From assembly GCF_001316285.1 (NCBI RefSeq), contig NZ_BBDO01000008.1, positions 1 to 64,000 of the forward strand: 64,000 bases of DNA, in the 5' to 3' direction. Positions 40,367 to 50,905 of this stretch are shown in pieces. Within the stretch, counting starts at the first letter, position 1, and every line of letters starts with the position of its first letter. This DNA comes from Vulcanisaeta sp. JCM 16161. GTDB taxonomy: Archaea > Thermoproteota > Thermoprotei > Thermoproteales > Thermocladiaceae. Under the pieces are notes generated by a model. The model was not told the origin of the DNA and did no database searches. It saw nothing but the letters and a program-made list of their open reading frames with translations. The translations under genes were made by a program, and so were the position numbers.

Positions 40367-41685
40367 ATGGGAAGGTCTGAGGAAATCCTTAAGGAACTAG
40401 ATGAGTACTTAATGACGAATTTATACCCAACACATAGGATAGTCGTTAAGGAGGCCCGCGATATCTATGTTTATGATGTTGATGGTAATACATACCTGGA
40501 CTTCATGACCGTAGTTACCACGGCATTACTCGGCCATAACCCACCGGGGCTTGCTGATGCAATTGCTGAAACGGCAAAGCGCTTGATTGCTGGCAATGGG
40601 TATAACTGGTATACGGAGGAACTGCTTAACGCGGCAAAGGCGGTATTGAGCTTATTCCCTGATAGGAACATGTATAATAAGGTCCATTTCAAGTTAAGTG
40701 GTTCTGAGGGTATTGAGTTGGCGCTTAAGATTGCGAAGAGATATACGAAGAATACGTACGTGATGTACCTAATGGGTGGTTATCACGGCAGGACATACCT
40801 AACCGGTTCATACCATGGAATGAGGAGGAAGGAATACGGCCCATTACCACCAGGCACATTGATAGCCCCATTCCCATACCCATACAGGTGCCCATTCGGC
40901 GACATGCCACCGGAGGAGTGCGGTAAGGCCGCTGTCGAGACCATAGAGTACTACATTAATTACGTGGCCATTAAGGACGTGTGCTGCCTAGTCACAGAGC
41001 CAATACAGGGCGTTGGCGGTATTGTAGTACCACCAATGGACTTCTTTGAGAGGTTGAAGAAGGTCCTCGATACCTACGGTATACTGCTAATATTTGACGA
41101 GGTCCAAAGCGGCATGGGTAGGACGGGCACCACCTGGGCCTTTGAACAATTCAATGTTAAGCCCGACATTGTTGTCGCGGCTAAGGGCATGACTGGTGGG
41201 TTACCCGCCTCAGCGTGGTGACCAGGAAGGAGATTGCCTCAGCAATGCAGTTAAATGATGAGCACTCAACCTTTGGCGCCTCGGCACTGATAATGGCCGC
41301 GGTTAAGGCAACCGTCGACTACTATAATATGCATAAGGAGGAGTTACTGAACAACGCCAAGAGAATGGGTGAGTACGCAATGAAGAGGTTAATGGAGCTC
41401 TACGACAAGCACCCACTCATCGGCGAGGTTAGGGGGCTAGGGCTCATGATTGGTATTGAACTCGTTAAGAACAGGAAGACAAAGGAACCCGCGACTAAGG
41501 AGACCAGCGATATATGCCTTAACAGGGCGTTAAAGAGGGGCGTGCTTTTCGTGACTAGTGGTTGGAATGGCAACGTAATTAGGTTCGCACCACCACTTAC
41601 CGTTAAGCAGGAACATATTGACAAGGCAATTGACGTGCTCGATAAGTCACTGGGTGAGGTGGAGAGGGAGGAGAATATTAGGTAG
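40367..41685 (+). CDS. class III aminotransferase, 4-aminobutyrate-type (frameshifted)
   Basis: Repaired across an indel near 41212 it has about 440 residues. VHFKLSGSEGIELALKIAKR (residues 106-125), MGGYHGRTYLTGSYHGM, LLIFDEVQSGMGRTGTTWAF and PDIVVAAKGMTGGLPASA (the PLP-lysine in AAKGM) are class III signatures. NDEHSTFGASALIMAAVKAT follows. The closest groups are GABA/ornithine/acetylornithine aminotransferases, and the exact substrate cannot be decided. A TATA-like GCTTAAAAG lies 26-30 bases before the ATG. Confidence 0.85.
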
Positions 41686-41731
41686 GTATTCGTGATTTAC
41701 CGTGAGGTTAGAAGTTTAAATTTAACGACTT

Positions 41732-42159
41732 TCAATTCTCATTAAGAACCCTCCTTATCTTATCAGCGATAATCTTCTTAGGTACCGCGCCAACCACGAA
41801 GTCTGCCGGCTCACCATCCCTAAATATTATCACGGTTGGTAGCTCATTACATCATACTTAGCGGCAACGTCAGGCCACTCCTGTGTGTTCAACCTACCAA
41901 AACCAACACACGGCATTTCCTTAGCCAAAGCCTTTAGGATTGGCTCAAGCAGGAAACACGGCGCGCACCACGGAGCCCAGAAATCAACAACCACGACCTT
42001 CCTACTCCTTATGAAATCGTCGAAATTATCCTCACTTAACTCAACAGGCTCATTACTAACTGCCTTAGCCAACTCCCTAGCCTTCTTCTCCAACAACTTA
42101 CTCAACTCCTCATCCTCCTTACTACCCATATTATTACTACCCATGCCGTTCACCGCCAT
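41732..42159 (-). CDS. thioredoxin (frameshifted)
   Basis: The active site WAPWCAPC (near residue 61) lies in [20 protein letters not shown]. An indel near 41850 shifts the frame to [20 protein letters not shown], which contains the cis-Pro. The repaired length is about 142 residues, with a helical N-terminal extension of about 40 residues before the thioredoxin fold. It is a general dithiol reductant. It is divergent from the tRNA-Asp gene. Confidence 0.85.
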
Positions 42160-42351
42160 ACTTAAGACAGAAAACTGCCAATTTAAAGCATTTACTCAGT
42201 CAATAATTAGACAGGAATAGGAAATACAGCAATGAGGAAGCACCATAACCCCACCTAAATACTAAATAACAACCATAGGACCCCCAACACATCGCCAATA
42301 ACAGCCAAGGCAAAAAAAACTTAAATTCTCAACAAAGCCAATCACTACGCA

Positions 42352-42428
42352 GCCCCGGTGGTATAGCCCGGTCTAGTATGGCGGCCTGTCGAGCCGCAGA
42401 CCCGGGTTCAAATCCCGCCGGGGCGCCA
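42352..42428 (+). tRNA. tRNA-Asp (GTC)
   Basis: Acceptor GCCCCGG pairs with CCGGGGC, the anticodon stem-loop is GCGGC-CTGTCGA-GCCGC with anticodon GTC, and CCA is encoded (42426-42428). The T arm CCGGG-TTCAAAT-CCCG lacks one G before CCGGGGC, most simply a deletion in a GG run, since restoring it gives a perfect cloverleaf. No intron. Confidence 0.9.
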
Positions 42429-42655
42429 CGCAGGTTGTTGATGGTTGTGTTTTATTTTGGTTTGTGGGCCTTAGATGAAGTTGTTAGTAGTCTAACTTTT
42501 CAATTATCTTCAATTATCTTTAGTTTATAATTTATCTTGTAACCTGTCACAAATTGGTCGGAATTTGTTGTATTCAATTTCTTTCCTTTCTCTACGGATT
42601 TTGCTAAGGGAATATTTATAACTTGCTTATTAATTATTAATAACTCGGTGATTAT

Positions 42656-43442
42656 ATGGCTGGCGTATCAATATCGGAGGTGGGCATAACCCGTGCAATA
42701 ATGAGGAGCGCCTGAAAATACTTGATGAGTACTCGAGTGTTGATGTGGCTATTGTTGGTGCTGGACCGTCGGGCATGACCGCGGCTTACTACCTGGCTAG
42801 GGCTGGCTTAAAGACCATTGTGCTGGAGAGGAGGTTCTCGTTCGGTGGTGGTATCGGCGGCGCCGCCAGTCACCTACCTAGCATAGTGGTTGAGTATCCA
42901 GCCTCTGAAATCCTCAGTGAGGACTTTGGCGTTAGGCTTCAGGACATGGGTGACGGCTTGTTCGTTATCGACCCCGCTGAAATGATGGCTAAGCTGGCGA
43001 CCAGGGCCATTGATGCGGGCGCCAAGTTTTTGCTTGGTATTAATGTCGAGGATGTCATAATTAGGGATAATCCTCCGAGGATTGCCGGTCTTGCTGTTTA
43101 TTGGTCATCAATACAAATGGCCAATATACACACAGACCCATTCTTCATAGAGGCTAAGGCTGTCGTTGATGCCACAGGGCACGATGCGGAGGTCGTGACG
43201 GTAGCTGCGAGGAAGAACCCAGACCTTGGCCTAAAAGTGCCTGGTGAGAGGTCGGCGTACGCTCGGTTGCTGAGGATTTGGTTGTTAAGTACACGGGTAG
43301 GGTTATGGAGGGCCTTTACGTGACTGGCATGGCCGTTGCCGCTGTTTATGGATTGCCAAGGATGGGGCCTATATTTGGTTCAATGATAATGAGCGGTAAG
43401 AGGGTTGCTGAGTTGATAATTAATGATTTGAGGAGTAGGTAA
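42656..43442 (+). CDS. thi4: Thi4-type thiazole synthase, His variant (frameshifted)
   Basis: FAD/NAD-binding motif [20 protein letters not shown], then [19 protein letters not shown] and the active-site region [16 protein letters not shown]. At the position of the sulfur-donating Cys of yeast Thi4 there is His (ANIHTDP), as in archaeal enzymes that use free sulfide catalytically. The end reads [19 protein letters not shown]. Indels near 42705 and 43265. The repaired length is about 262 residues. It makes the thiazole precursor from NAD and glycine. TATA (ATATTTATAA) lies about 40 bases upstream of the ATG. Confidence 0.88.
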
Positions 43443-43492
43443 TTAACGTGGGTTGAGTTTAAAAAGTAATTTCGTGGTTATACCTGCCCAGT

Positions 43493-44382
43493 ATGGCGTA
43501 CTCACTACTCATTGATTACATACTGGCATTTTTCTTATCATTCCTAGTCTCCGGTAATAACCTATCGGCTAATGCAGGCGCCGCAGTTGGTTCCAGGTCT
43601 ATTGATTATAAGTATGCCATAGTAATTGCATTGCTCGGCTATATACTTGGCCTGTGGTTGCAGGGAACGTACATGAGGGCTAATGTAGTGAGCGGCGATA
43701 TTGCATGGTGGCTATGGCAGTTACTATAGTGATATTCCTAATTGGTGAGAGTATGAGGGTGCCCATGTCATTAACGGGGTCATTATACGCGAGCCTAGTT
43801 GGTGCATCATTAGCGCTGGGGCGTATCATGGGTAATGCAGTCCTCGTGCTTAGTTACTGGTTATCACTACCAATAATAGTCATGTTGCTTTCGTACATTC
43901 TCTATAAGTTCCTAGGCGTATTTTCAAGGTTATCGTTTAAATACGTGGGTATTTACCGAGCATTGTCCGTAATCACGATCTTCCTGCTATCATTCTCCTT
44001 CGGCGCAAATAACCTCGGACTACTATGGGCATTACTAAACTTTAGCAGTAGGGGCTTATTACTAATCATCATTAGTTCAATACTTGGTGTATTATTAATT
44101 GGCTGGAGAACATTGTACAAACTCAGCACTAGCCTATTCACGATAGGCCCACTGACCAGCTTCACGGTCCAGCTATTCTCGTTCATGGCCATGGAGATCG
44201 GGACTCTATACTCGGTGCCGATGCCCGTCACGGTAACCACGTCCTTCGGCTTAGTCGGTGTCGGCGCAGCCCACAGGTTTAGAATAATAAACCTGAGGTA
44301 CTTCAACGAGTTGGTGATCGGCTTCGTAGTGTCGATAATTGTCGGTCTCGTATTTAGCTACGTATTAATCAGAATTGTCTAA
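43493..44382 (+). CDS. PiT-family phosphate permease (frameshifted)
   Basis: Two inverted-repeat signatures are present: SGNNLSANAGAAVGSRSIDY (residues 20-39) and SFGANNLGLLWALLN in the second half, the GANDxANA-like motifs of PiT transporters. About ten helices. An indel near 43712 splits it, and the repaired length is about 296 residues, slightly short for the family. It probably imports phosphate with H+ or Na+. It converges on the G1PDH gene with a one-base gap. Confidence 0.75.
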
Positions 44383-44383
44383 A

Positions 44384-45453
44384 CTAAGCTATGCCCGTAA
44401 TCTCTATTAGATTCTCAGCGGCCTTACGCGTTAAGCCGGCCCCGAGTATTGTGAACCTATCGGGTCTTACGTTATGCGCCATCGTCAGCGCGTCGATTAT
44501 CACATCCCTGTCAAGGCCGAGTTCCTTAGCCGTGACCGGTATGTTTAGGCTCTGCAGGAATGATTTAATCCTCCTCCATTTCATGCCATGTAGGTAAGCC
44601 ATCATTATTGCGCCAAGTGCCACCTGCTCGCCATGCAGTGCGGGTCTGAATCCCCTCTCCCTAGCCAGCAGGTCTATTGCATGGCTGAATAGGTGCTCAG
44701 AACCGCTACATGGCCTTGAACTACCGGCAATGGCCATGGCAACTCCACAGCCGAGTAATGCCTTAACCACTATCCTAACGCCCTCCTCACTATGAACCTT
44801 CAACCTATCCCTATTCCTAAGGACTATTAATGCGCTGTCCCTGGCAAGGGCTGCCGCGTACTCGCTGAATTCCTCGCCCTTAACTCTAACGGCCAATTCC
44901 CAGTCCTTAACAGCTATTAACTTACCAACTAACTCACCAATACCGGCCAGTAGATACCTCCTTGGCGCCTCGAGTATTATTGACGTATCCGCAATAATGG
45001 CTATTGGAGACCTCTGCACCTTACCAACTCCATACTTATTAAGGTCAAGTTGAAGTATGTGAGATACGTATGGACTTGCTATGCCATCGTGGGACGCTAT
45101 CGTCGGTATTGATACGTAGGGTACATTCATTATGTAGGCCATGGCCTTTCCAAAATCGATTATCCTACCGCCACCAAGGGCTATTATATAGTCAGTAACG
45201 TGGGCGTACCTATTTGATAACTCAATAATTTTCTCAGGCTTATTTCATCAACCTCCTCAACATCGCAGGTCCTACACTCTATCTTATCAATTAGGTGCTT
45301 ACCAAAGTGAGAGCCAATAAGGATTAAGCCCCTTAATCCATTAAGCCCCACCTTACCCAATATCTCGGGTACTTTACCAATAGCGTTGGGTCCAAATACC
45401 ACGACCCTAGGAATCTCATACATCTCTAATGCCTTACGTTGTGCCGAAGCCAT
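44384..45453 (-). CDS. egsA: sn-glycerol-1-phosphate dehydrogenase (frameshifted)
   Basis: PRVVVFGPNAIGKVPEILGK opens the NAD(P)-binding domain. IIALGGGRIIDFGKAMAYIM is read just after an indel near 45237. Zinc ligands are the Asp in SHDGIASPYVS and histidines in GSEHLFSHAI and ALHGEQVALGA. The repaired length is about 357 residues, typical. It makes the sn-glycerol-1-phosphate backbone of archaeal lipids from dihydroxyacetone phosphate. Diagnostic of Archaea in this context. Confidence 0.9.
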
Positions 45454-45539
45454 TATTAATTTAGGCGAGGTAATGGGTAAATTTAAACTATTTCTTTGCT
45501 CTCAATGCGTTATTAAATCAATAAATTCTAACGCTATGA

Positions 45540-46064
45540 TTATTTACCAAGGGCTTTAGTAAGGAGTTCTACGGTTACCCTCTTAAGGGTTACGACATTA
45601 CCGTCAATTACGAAATCCTCATTCACGTACTCAACACCATTATTCCTGAGAATGCTTATTAAGTCCGTGGTTGGGTAAACCGTTGCCTTCCTACCCCTTA
45701 ATAAGCCAAGCTTGGCTGCGTAGGCAGGGGTTGCCAGAGGTAGTATTGTCTTCCTTCCACTACTCACTGACTGGGTAAGTAACCCCTCGAAAACCTCCTT
45801 ATTAACCATGGGCTTGACTTTACCGGGCATTTCCTTACCAGTAACGGCATAGTAAGCCCAATAACCGCCTATGAAGACCACGACATCATAACCATTAAGT
45901 ACATCCTCGCTTAACCTATCCGTTATGTCAATGTCGAAGTTGACATTGACGGTCTTACTTACTAACCCTGTACTAACCTCCATACCCAACTGCCTAAGCG
46001 CCTGTACTGCCATTGAATATTCCCCCTCATACGATGTGTCGGCAACAATGATTAACGCCTTCAT
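45540..46064 (-). CDS. DJ-1/PfpI-like protein lacking the nucleophilic Cys
   Basis: ALIIVADTSYEGEYSMAVQA and DVVVFIGGYWAYYAVTGKEM match the DJ-1/PfpI fold, and LGLLRGRKATVYPTTDLISI and EDFVIDGNVVTL are the typical downstream text. At the nucleophile elbow, where the family has a Cys followed by His or Ser and Gly, the sequence is LPLATPAYAAKLG, with no Cys. It is intact otherwise (about 174 residues). I start at the Met of MKALIIVAD (46064). It may be a non-catalytic or altered member. Confidence 0.65.
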   Translation of the reverse strand: MKALIIVADTSYEGEYSMAVQALRQLGMEVSTGLVSKTVNVNFDIDITDRLSEDVLNGYDVVVFIGGYWAYYAVTGKEMPGKVKPMVNKEVFEGLLTQSVSSGRKTILPLATPAYAAKLGLLRGRKATVYPTTDLISILRNNGVEYVNEDFVIDGNVVTLKRVTVELLTKALGK

Positions 46065-46122
46065 ACACCATTCGAAGAACCCCATTTATTTTAAGCATTT
46101 CGCGCATCGAAGAATAAACCGC

Positions 46123-46722
46123 CTATTGCTTCGTACCCCTATTCCTCATTATTAAATCGACTATGAATTTCGCAGCTATCTCCGCATGTTCGAAGGGTCT
46201 TGACTGAGGTCTCCTCCTGAAGTCTAGGATGTATACCGAGCATTCGCCAGCATTGGCCGCGGCAAATGCGTAGTATCTATTGGCTAATTGATGCATCTCA
46301 ATGTCCTCAGGCGATTCCTGCTCCCTATCTCTAAGACCCACGTCCTTAGCCCTCCTCTCAAGGATGTCCTTTGGGTCGAACTCCATGAGGACTATTGCGT
46401 CGGGCTTTAGCTTCGTTATTATCCTGTCGGGAAGACCCGGGTAGAAACCGCCCTGGACCTTAATACTTGCGTGGGTATCTATGATTACGTCCCCAGGCAA
46501 CTTCGCGATTTCCTCAGCCGCAAGTTCCTGAACCTTCCTATACTCCTCCACTGGTAGCTTCTTCCTCATCTCATCCCTATTGGTAATTCCGTACTGTCTC
46601 CTTGCAATCTCAAGCATGTAATCGCCGTAATTAACGATGGTTATGTCAGGGAGCATCTCCTTAACGAACTTCAATGTTGTGGACTTACCACTACCTGGCA
46701 CAGCGACGAGTACGATCTTCAC
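46123..46722 (-). CDS. adkA: archaeal adenylate kinase
   Basis: Intact, 199 residues. P-loop VAVPGSGKSTT (residues 6-16), INYGDYM-type NMP region (VNYGDYMLEIARRQYG), VIIDTHASIKVQGGFYPGLP and RRAKDVGLRDREQES lid segment are those of the archaeal trimeric AdkA. It equilibrates ATP+AMP with 2 ADP, useful after AMP-forming acyl-CoA synthetases such as the one at 5 kb. TATA lies in the AT-rich gap after 46740. Confidence 0.92.
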   Translation of the reverse strand: MKIVLVAVPGSGKSTTLKFVKEMLPDITIVNYGDYMLEIARRQYGITNRDEMRKKLPVEEYRKVQELAAEEIAKLPGDVIIDTHASIKVQGGFYPGLPDRIITKLKPDAIVLMEFDPKDILERRAKDVGLRDREQESPEDIEMHQLANRYYAFAAANAGECSVYILDFRRRPQSRPFEHAEIAAKFIVDLIMRNRGTKQ

Positions 46723-46824
46723 ACGGTAAGTTATTCCCCATTAATTTTAAATTTTATTACACGGTCACCCACCACCCACTTACCGTAGAATCTTACTTTT
46801 AAATAAGCCTGGGAGCTAATATTC

Positions 46825-48027
46825 GTGGTAATTCGCGTTCTCCACCTGTCCTGGGAATACCCACCCCACATGGTGGGCGGGTTGGGAAGGCATGTTTATC
46901 ACATTACTAGGCACCTGGTTAGGGACGGCATTGATACTACGGTTATGAGCATAGCACTACCCGGCTCACCACCTTCTGAGGAGGTTGAGGGCGTTCACGT
47001 TAGGAGGGTTGATCCATTTAGGTTTAGGTCCACGGGCTTCATCACGTGGGTTCTGAACTTCAATGAGGAAATGATTGAGGAGGCCCTAAGGCTTTATGAT
47101 GAGTGGAGGTTCGACATAATACACGTTCATGACTGGTTAACGGGGCCCGCGGGCATTGCACTTAAGCACCTGCTTCATAAGCCCCTGATCGCTACAATAC
47201 ACGCCACAGAGGCCGGCAGACGTGGTGGTATTCACAATGAGGAGCAGTTTATAATTCACTCATGGGAGTGGAGGACGACGTATGAGGCGTGGAAGGTCAT
47301 TGTCTGCAGTAATTACATGATGAACGAGGTCTCCTCGGTGCATGGCGTTCCAAAGGATAAGCTAGTAATGATACCCAATGGCATTGACGTAACTTACATA
47401 GACGCTGTTGGCGTAAAGCCCGGCTTTAGAGACTTGTACGCAATGCCTAATGAGAAGATAATAGTCTTTGTGGGTAGGCTTGTTCATGAGAAGGGGCCCG
47501 ACCTGGTGCTGGCTGCGTTTAAGGAACTACTAAAGTGGAATTGGAATCTGAAGCTTCTCGTTGTTGGTGATGGGCCAATGAGGGAGTACCTAATGGGGTT
47601 GGCCCATGATTGGGGCATTTGGAGTAAGGTGTACTTCACGGGCAGGGTTGACGACGAGACCCTCTACTCAATACTAAAGGTCTCAGACCTAGCAATATTA
47701 CCAAGTAGGTATGAGCCCTTTGGAATAACAATACTCGAGGCCATGGCCGCGGGTCTAGCGGTAATAACGACAAGAGTTGGAGGGCCTGATGAGATTGTGC
47801 GCGATTGGTACAATGGTATTAAGGTGTCGCCAAATAACGTTGATGAGATAATAAACGCAGCTAAGGTATTACTTAGTAATGATGAGTTGAGGAGAGGGAT
47901 TGCAAGGAATGCGAGGGACTCCGTACTTAGGTGGTATACCTGGGATAGAATTGCCAGGTGGACTAAGAAGGTTTATCAAGACGTGCTTGAGGAGTATGGT
48001 AATGCGAAGTGGTTATCATTATGGTGA
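46825..48027 (+). CDS. GT4-family glycosyltransferase (glycogen synthase-like)
   Basis: Intact, 400 residues. Starts VIRVLHLSWEYPPHMVGGLG with the KTGGL-like loop (MVGGLGRHV), then FDIIHVHDWLTGPAGIALKH, FVGRLVHEKGPDLVLAAFKE, and the retaining GT4 signature SRYEPFGITILEAMAAGLAV with the E-x7-E pair. It resembles archaeal glycogen/trehalose-type GT4 synthases. The acceptor cannot be fixed. No indel seen. Confidence 0.85.
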   Translation: MVIRVLHLSWEYPPHMVGGLGRHVYHITRHLVRDGIDTTVMSIALPGSPPSEEVEGVHVRRVDPFRFRSTGFITWVLNFNEEMIEEALRLYDEWRFDIIHVHDWLTGPAGIALKHLLHKPLIATIHATEAGRRGGIHNEEQFIIHSWEWRTTYEAWKVIVCSNYMMNEVSSVHGVPKDKLVMIPNGIDVTYIDAVGVKPGFRDLYAMPNEKIIVFVGRLVHEKGPDLVLAAFKELLKWNWNLKLLVVGDGPMREYLMGLAHDWGIWSKVYFTGRVDDETLYSILKVSDLAILPSRYEPFGITILEAMAAGLAVITTRVGGPDEIVRDWYNGIKVSPNNVDEIINAAKVLLSNDELRRGIARNARDSVLRWYTWDRIARWTKKVYQDVLEEYGNAKWLSLW

Positions 48028-48030
48028 TTA

Positions 48031-48083
48031 TCAGGAAGGGAGACCTTACATCACGGCTCAGCCCTGGCCACATCAATCATCGT
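48031..48083 (-). ncRNA. C/D box sRNA, weak candidate
   Basis: Minus strand: C-like ACGATGA (48083-48077), D' CTGA (48061-48058), C'-like GTGATGT (48054-48048) and D CTGA (48034-48031), with guides of 15 and 13 bases and a three-base spacer. It sits antisense just after the glycosyltransferase stop. Both C-type boxes have one mismatch and the first guide is long. Confidence 0.35.
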
Positions 48084-48165
48084 AAGAGTAAGTCATTAAG
48101 TCCTTATAAGGATTTATGGTTAAGGTCCATGAAGGAAAAATCTTTATAAGGGATGCGTTAAGCCC

Positions 48166-48358
48166 ATGACTGTGCCAAAGGAGGTTAAGGCAAGGGCGCA
48201 CACGTGTATGAGGTTGACTATGAGAAGGGTACCATAAAGTTTCTAAGGAGAATCTGCCCAAGGTGTGGTTCAGTAATGGCTTATCACAAGGTCCCAGTGC
48301 TAGGTGGGCCTGTGGTAAATGTGGCTACACAATATTTGAGCAGGTTAAGGCCCGATAA
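48166..48358 (+). CDS. rps27ae: 30S ribosomal protein eS31 (S27ae) (frameshifted)
   Basis: ATG 48166 opens MTVPKEVKARAHT. Two indels, near 48202 and 48303, hide the usual chain VYEVDYEKGTIKFLRRICPR, then CGSVMAYHKVP and RWACGKCGYTIFEQVKAR. The four cysteines (CPRC, CGKC) bind zinc. A TATA box CTTTATAAGG (48142-48151) supports the start. About 64 residues. Confidence 0.88.
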
Positions 48359-48385
48359 GTGTTGAATAAGTCATAGCCAACATTA

Positions 48386-48394
48386 TTTATAAGG
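48386..48394 (+). promoter_or_regulatory. TATA box deciding the dehydratase start
   Basis: TTTATAAGG is centred 26 bases before GTG 48416, not before the in-frame ATG 48401. By the leaderless rule seen elsewhere in the window the GTG is the better start. Confidence 0.5.
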
Positions 48395-48415
48395 TCAGGA
48401 ATGATTCATAGTATT

Positions 48416-49519
48416 GTGAGGATTAGGGAGGTTAGGGTTGGGGTTTTTAGGGCTGGGCTTGAGATCCCAGACTTCGGGTCTGCGAATGATATGGTTGTTG
48501 TTAAGGTTGTTGGTGAGGATGGTAGTGAGGGTATTGGCTATGTGACTGATTACCACCACATTAAGGAGGGTGTCTACTTCTCAGACCTACTCGCCGAGTT
48601 CATTAGGAGGGTTATTGCTAGGTTTGTTGTTGGCAGGGACACAACCGAGTATGAGGCAATCTGGGATGAGTTGTTTCAGAGACTTACTCGATGGGGTAGG
48701 AGGGGTTTCGTGATTCACGCAATTAGTGGTGTTGACATAGCCATCTGGGACTTACTGGCTAAGGAGGCTAATAAGCCGCTTTGGAGGTTGCTCGGTGGTT
48801 ATAGGAGTGAGGTGCCTACATACGCAAACACGGCCCATCAACTACCACCTAAGGAGCTTGCGGCCAAGGCCCTTGAGTATGTTAGGCAGGGCTTTGATGC
48901 CGTTAAGATTAGGGGTTCGTTAACGGCCGTTAGCCCTGAGGAGGCCACCGAACGCATTAAGGCTGTTAGGGAGGCTGTTGGTCCTGATGTTAAGTTGATG
49001 GTTGACCTAAATGGGACTTACGACTTGAACCTGGCAATGAGGATGTGTAGAAAGTGGGAGAGGTATGAGTTGTTTTGGGTTGAGGAGCCCGTGCACCCTG
49101 ACAATCTCGAGGGTTATAAGAGACTGAAGAGGGCTTGCGGGATACCGATTGCTGCAGGTGAACAGCATCACACGATCTACGACTTCAAGCTACTGCTCGA
49201 GAGCGAGGCCGTGGATATAGTCCAGCCTGACGTCGGCCATGTCGGTGGAATTACTGAGTGGCTTAGGGTCTGGGCCCTCGCCAGGGCCTACGGAATACCA
49301 GTATCACCGCACCTAATGCCGATAGTTAGCGCCCACCTAGTCGCCGCCAAGCCTGGTACCATGTGGATTGAGTACACAGCGCCCGACAACCCACTTAGGA
49401 GTGCCATATTCGATGTTTTTGATGAGCCTAAGTCAATAATGTACGCAAGGAATGGTAAGGTCTACGTACCGGAGACGCCGGGAATAGGCATAAAACTAAA
49501 ACCACAACACCAATTCTAA
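48416..49519 (+). CDS. enolase-superfamily sugar-acid dehydratase
   Basis: Intact, about 367 residues. The mandelate-racemase-type barrel carries the Lys pair in AVKIRG, metal ligands in MVDLNGTYD, FWVEEPVHPDN and AAGEQHH, and the catalytic His in VSPHLMPI. AISGVDIAIWDLLAKEANKP is the linker typical of gluconate/galactonate/mannonate dehydratases. It probably dehydrates a C5-C6 sugar acid in a non-phosphorylating Entner-Doudoroff-like route. The next gene, ubiD-like, lies 43 bases downstream and may be cotranscribed. Confidence 0.8.
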   Translation: MRIREVRVGVFRAGLEIPDFGSANDMVVVKVVGEDGSEGIGYVTDYHHIKEGVYFSDLLAEFIRRVIARFVVGRDTTEYEAIWDELFQRLTRWGRRGFVIHAISGVDIAIWDLLAKEANKPLWRLLGGYRSEVPTYANTAHQLPPKELAAKALEYVRQGFDAVKIRGSLTAVSPEEATERIKAVREAVGPDVKLMVDLNGTYDLNLAMRMCRKWERYELFWVEEPVHPDNLEGYKRLKRACGIPIAAGEQHHTIYDFKLLLESEAVDIVQPDVGHVGGITEWLRVWALARAYGIPVSPHLMPIVSAHLVAAKPGTMWIEYTAPDNPLRSAIFDVFDEPKSIMYARNGKVYVPETPGIGIKLKPQHQF

Positions 49520-49562
49520 CAACACGGAAAAACTATTTTACTTCAAAATTAATGCCGAATTG

Positions 49563-50905
49563 ATGGACCTGAGGAAGTATCTAAATGACCTAAGGAGTGA
49601 GGATGCCCTGAAGTTCATTGATGAGGAATTGAGCATTAACTACGAAATACCCTACGTGATCTCGCGACTCGATAAGGGACCAACCCTGGAATTCACCAAT
49701 GTACGTGAGTTTAAGGGAGTTCACGTGGTTGGTAATGTCGTTAATACCAGGGATAAGGTGTACAGGGCACTCAATGTGAGGAGCGATGTTGAATTTTACA
49801 AAAGGCTTCTTTGGGCCGAGGACGCAGCATCATCCTACAGGCCGGGCGAGACTAACAACGTGGTTTATGACCCATTACCCAATGTTGACCTGTCGAAATT
49901 ACCCATACCTAGGTATTTCGAACTTGAACCGGGGCCCTGCCTAACAAGCGCGGTTGTCGTGGGTATGGATGTTAAGGACGGTATACTAAACGCAAGCATC
50001 CATAGGCTAACCCCAATAGGCCCTGATAAGTTCGTCATTAGGCTTGTACCTAGGCACTTATACAGGATTTACATGAGGAATAAGGAAATTGGCAGGGATA
50101 CGCCCATATCAATATCATGGGGCTTACACCCAGCCATTTTAGTCGCTGCGGCGTCATCACCACCCTTTGGAGTCTTTGAGCTTAACATGGCCAATGCCCT
50201 GCTTGACGGTTCACTTAAGGTTAAGGTCCTTGATAATGGAGTGCCCGCGCCTGCTTATGCTGAGGTTGTGATGGAGGGTTACATATCGGCCAAGGAAACT
50301 GCCAGGGAGGGACCGTGCATGGACGTACTAGGTACCTACGATGAGGTTAGGGAACAGCCCATTGTCAGGATTACGAGGATTTACGTTAGGAGGGACGACC
50401 CATTGATCGCCCAGGCCCTTGTGGCTGGTTATTCCGAGCATAAGCTCCTAATGGGTATTGAGAAGGAGGCTAAGATCTGGCAATTCGTTAGTAATGTGGT
50501 CCCTGAAGTTAAAGCTGTTAGGCTCACCGATGGCGGTTGTGGATGGTTACACGCGGTTGTGGCCATTAGGAAGCAGAGTGATGGCGATCCTAAAAATGCC
50601 ATTATGGCGGCCTTCGCGGCACACCCAAGCCTTAAACACGTGGTGGTTGTCGACGATGACATAAACGTAGACGACCCAAGCGAGGTTGAGTGGGCCATAG
50701 CCACCAGGTTCAGGGCTGATGAGGACTTAGTGATAATTAATTATGCCCGGGGATCTACCTGGATCCCGTGGCTATTGACCCGGTGCAGGGCATAACCACC
50801 AAGGTCGGTATTGATGCCACGAGACCGCTCAATTACGACATGAGTAGGTTTAGGAAGGGGGTTATTCCCGCATCTGTTGATTTGAGTAGGATTAGGCTTA
50901 GGTAA
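49563..50905 (+). CDS. UbiD-family decarboxylase (frameshifted)
   Basis: PTLEFTNVREFKGVHVVGNV, FELEPGPCLTSAVVVGMDVK, SIHRLTPIGPDKFVIRLVPR and the prFMN-site acids in EVVMEGYISAKETAREGPCM mark UbiD. An indel near 50752 shifts the frame to LDPVAIDPVQGITTKVGIDA. The repaired length is about 447 residues. These enzymes use prenylated FMN to (de)carboxylate aromatic or unsaturated acids. No UbiX is visible nearby. A hairpin follows the stop. Confidence 0.82.

Noticed and set aside
42511..42534. Short direct repeat TTCAATTATC twice
   Set aside because: Two AT-rich 10-base copies in an AT-rich leader are not enough for a repeat element, and no CRISPR-like spacing is present anywhere in the window.
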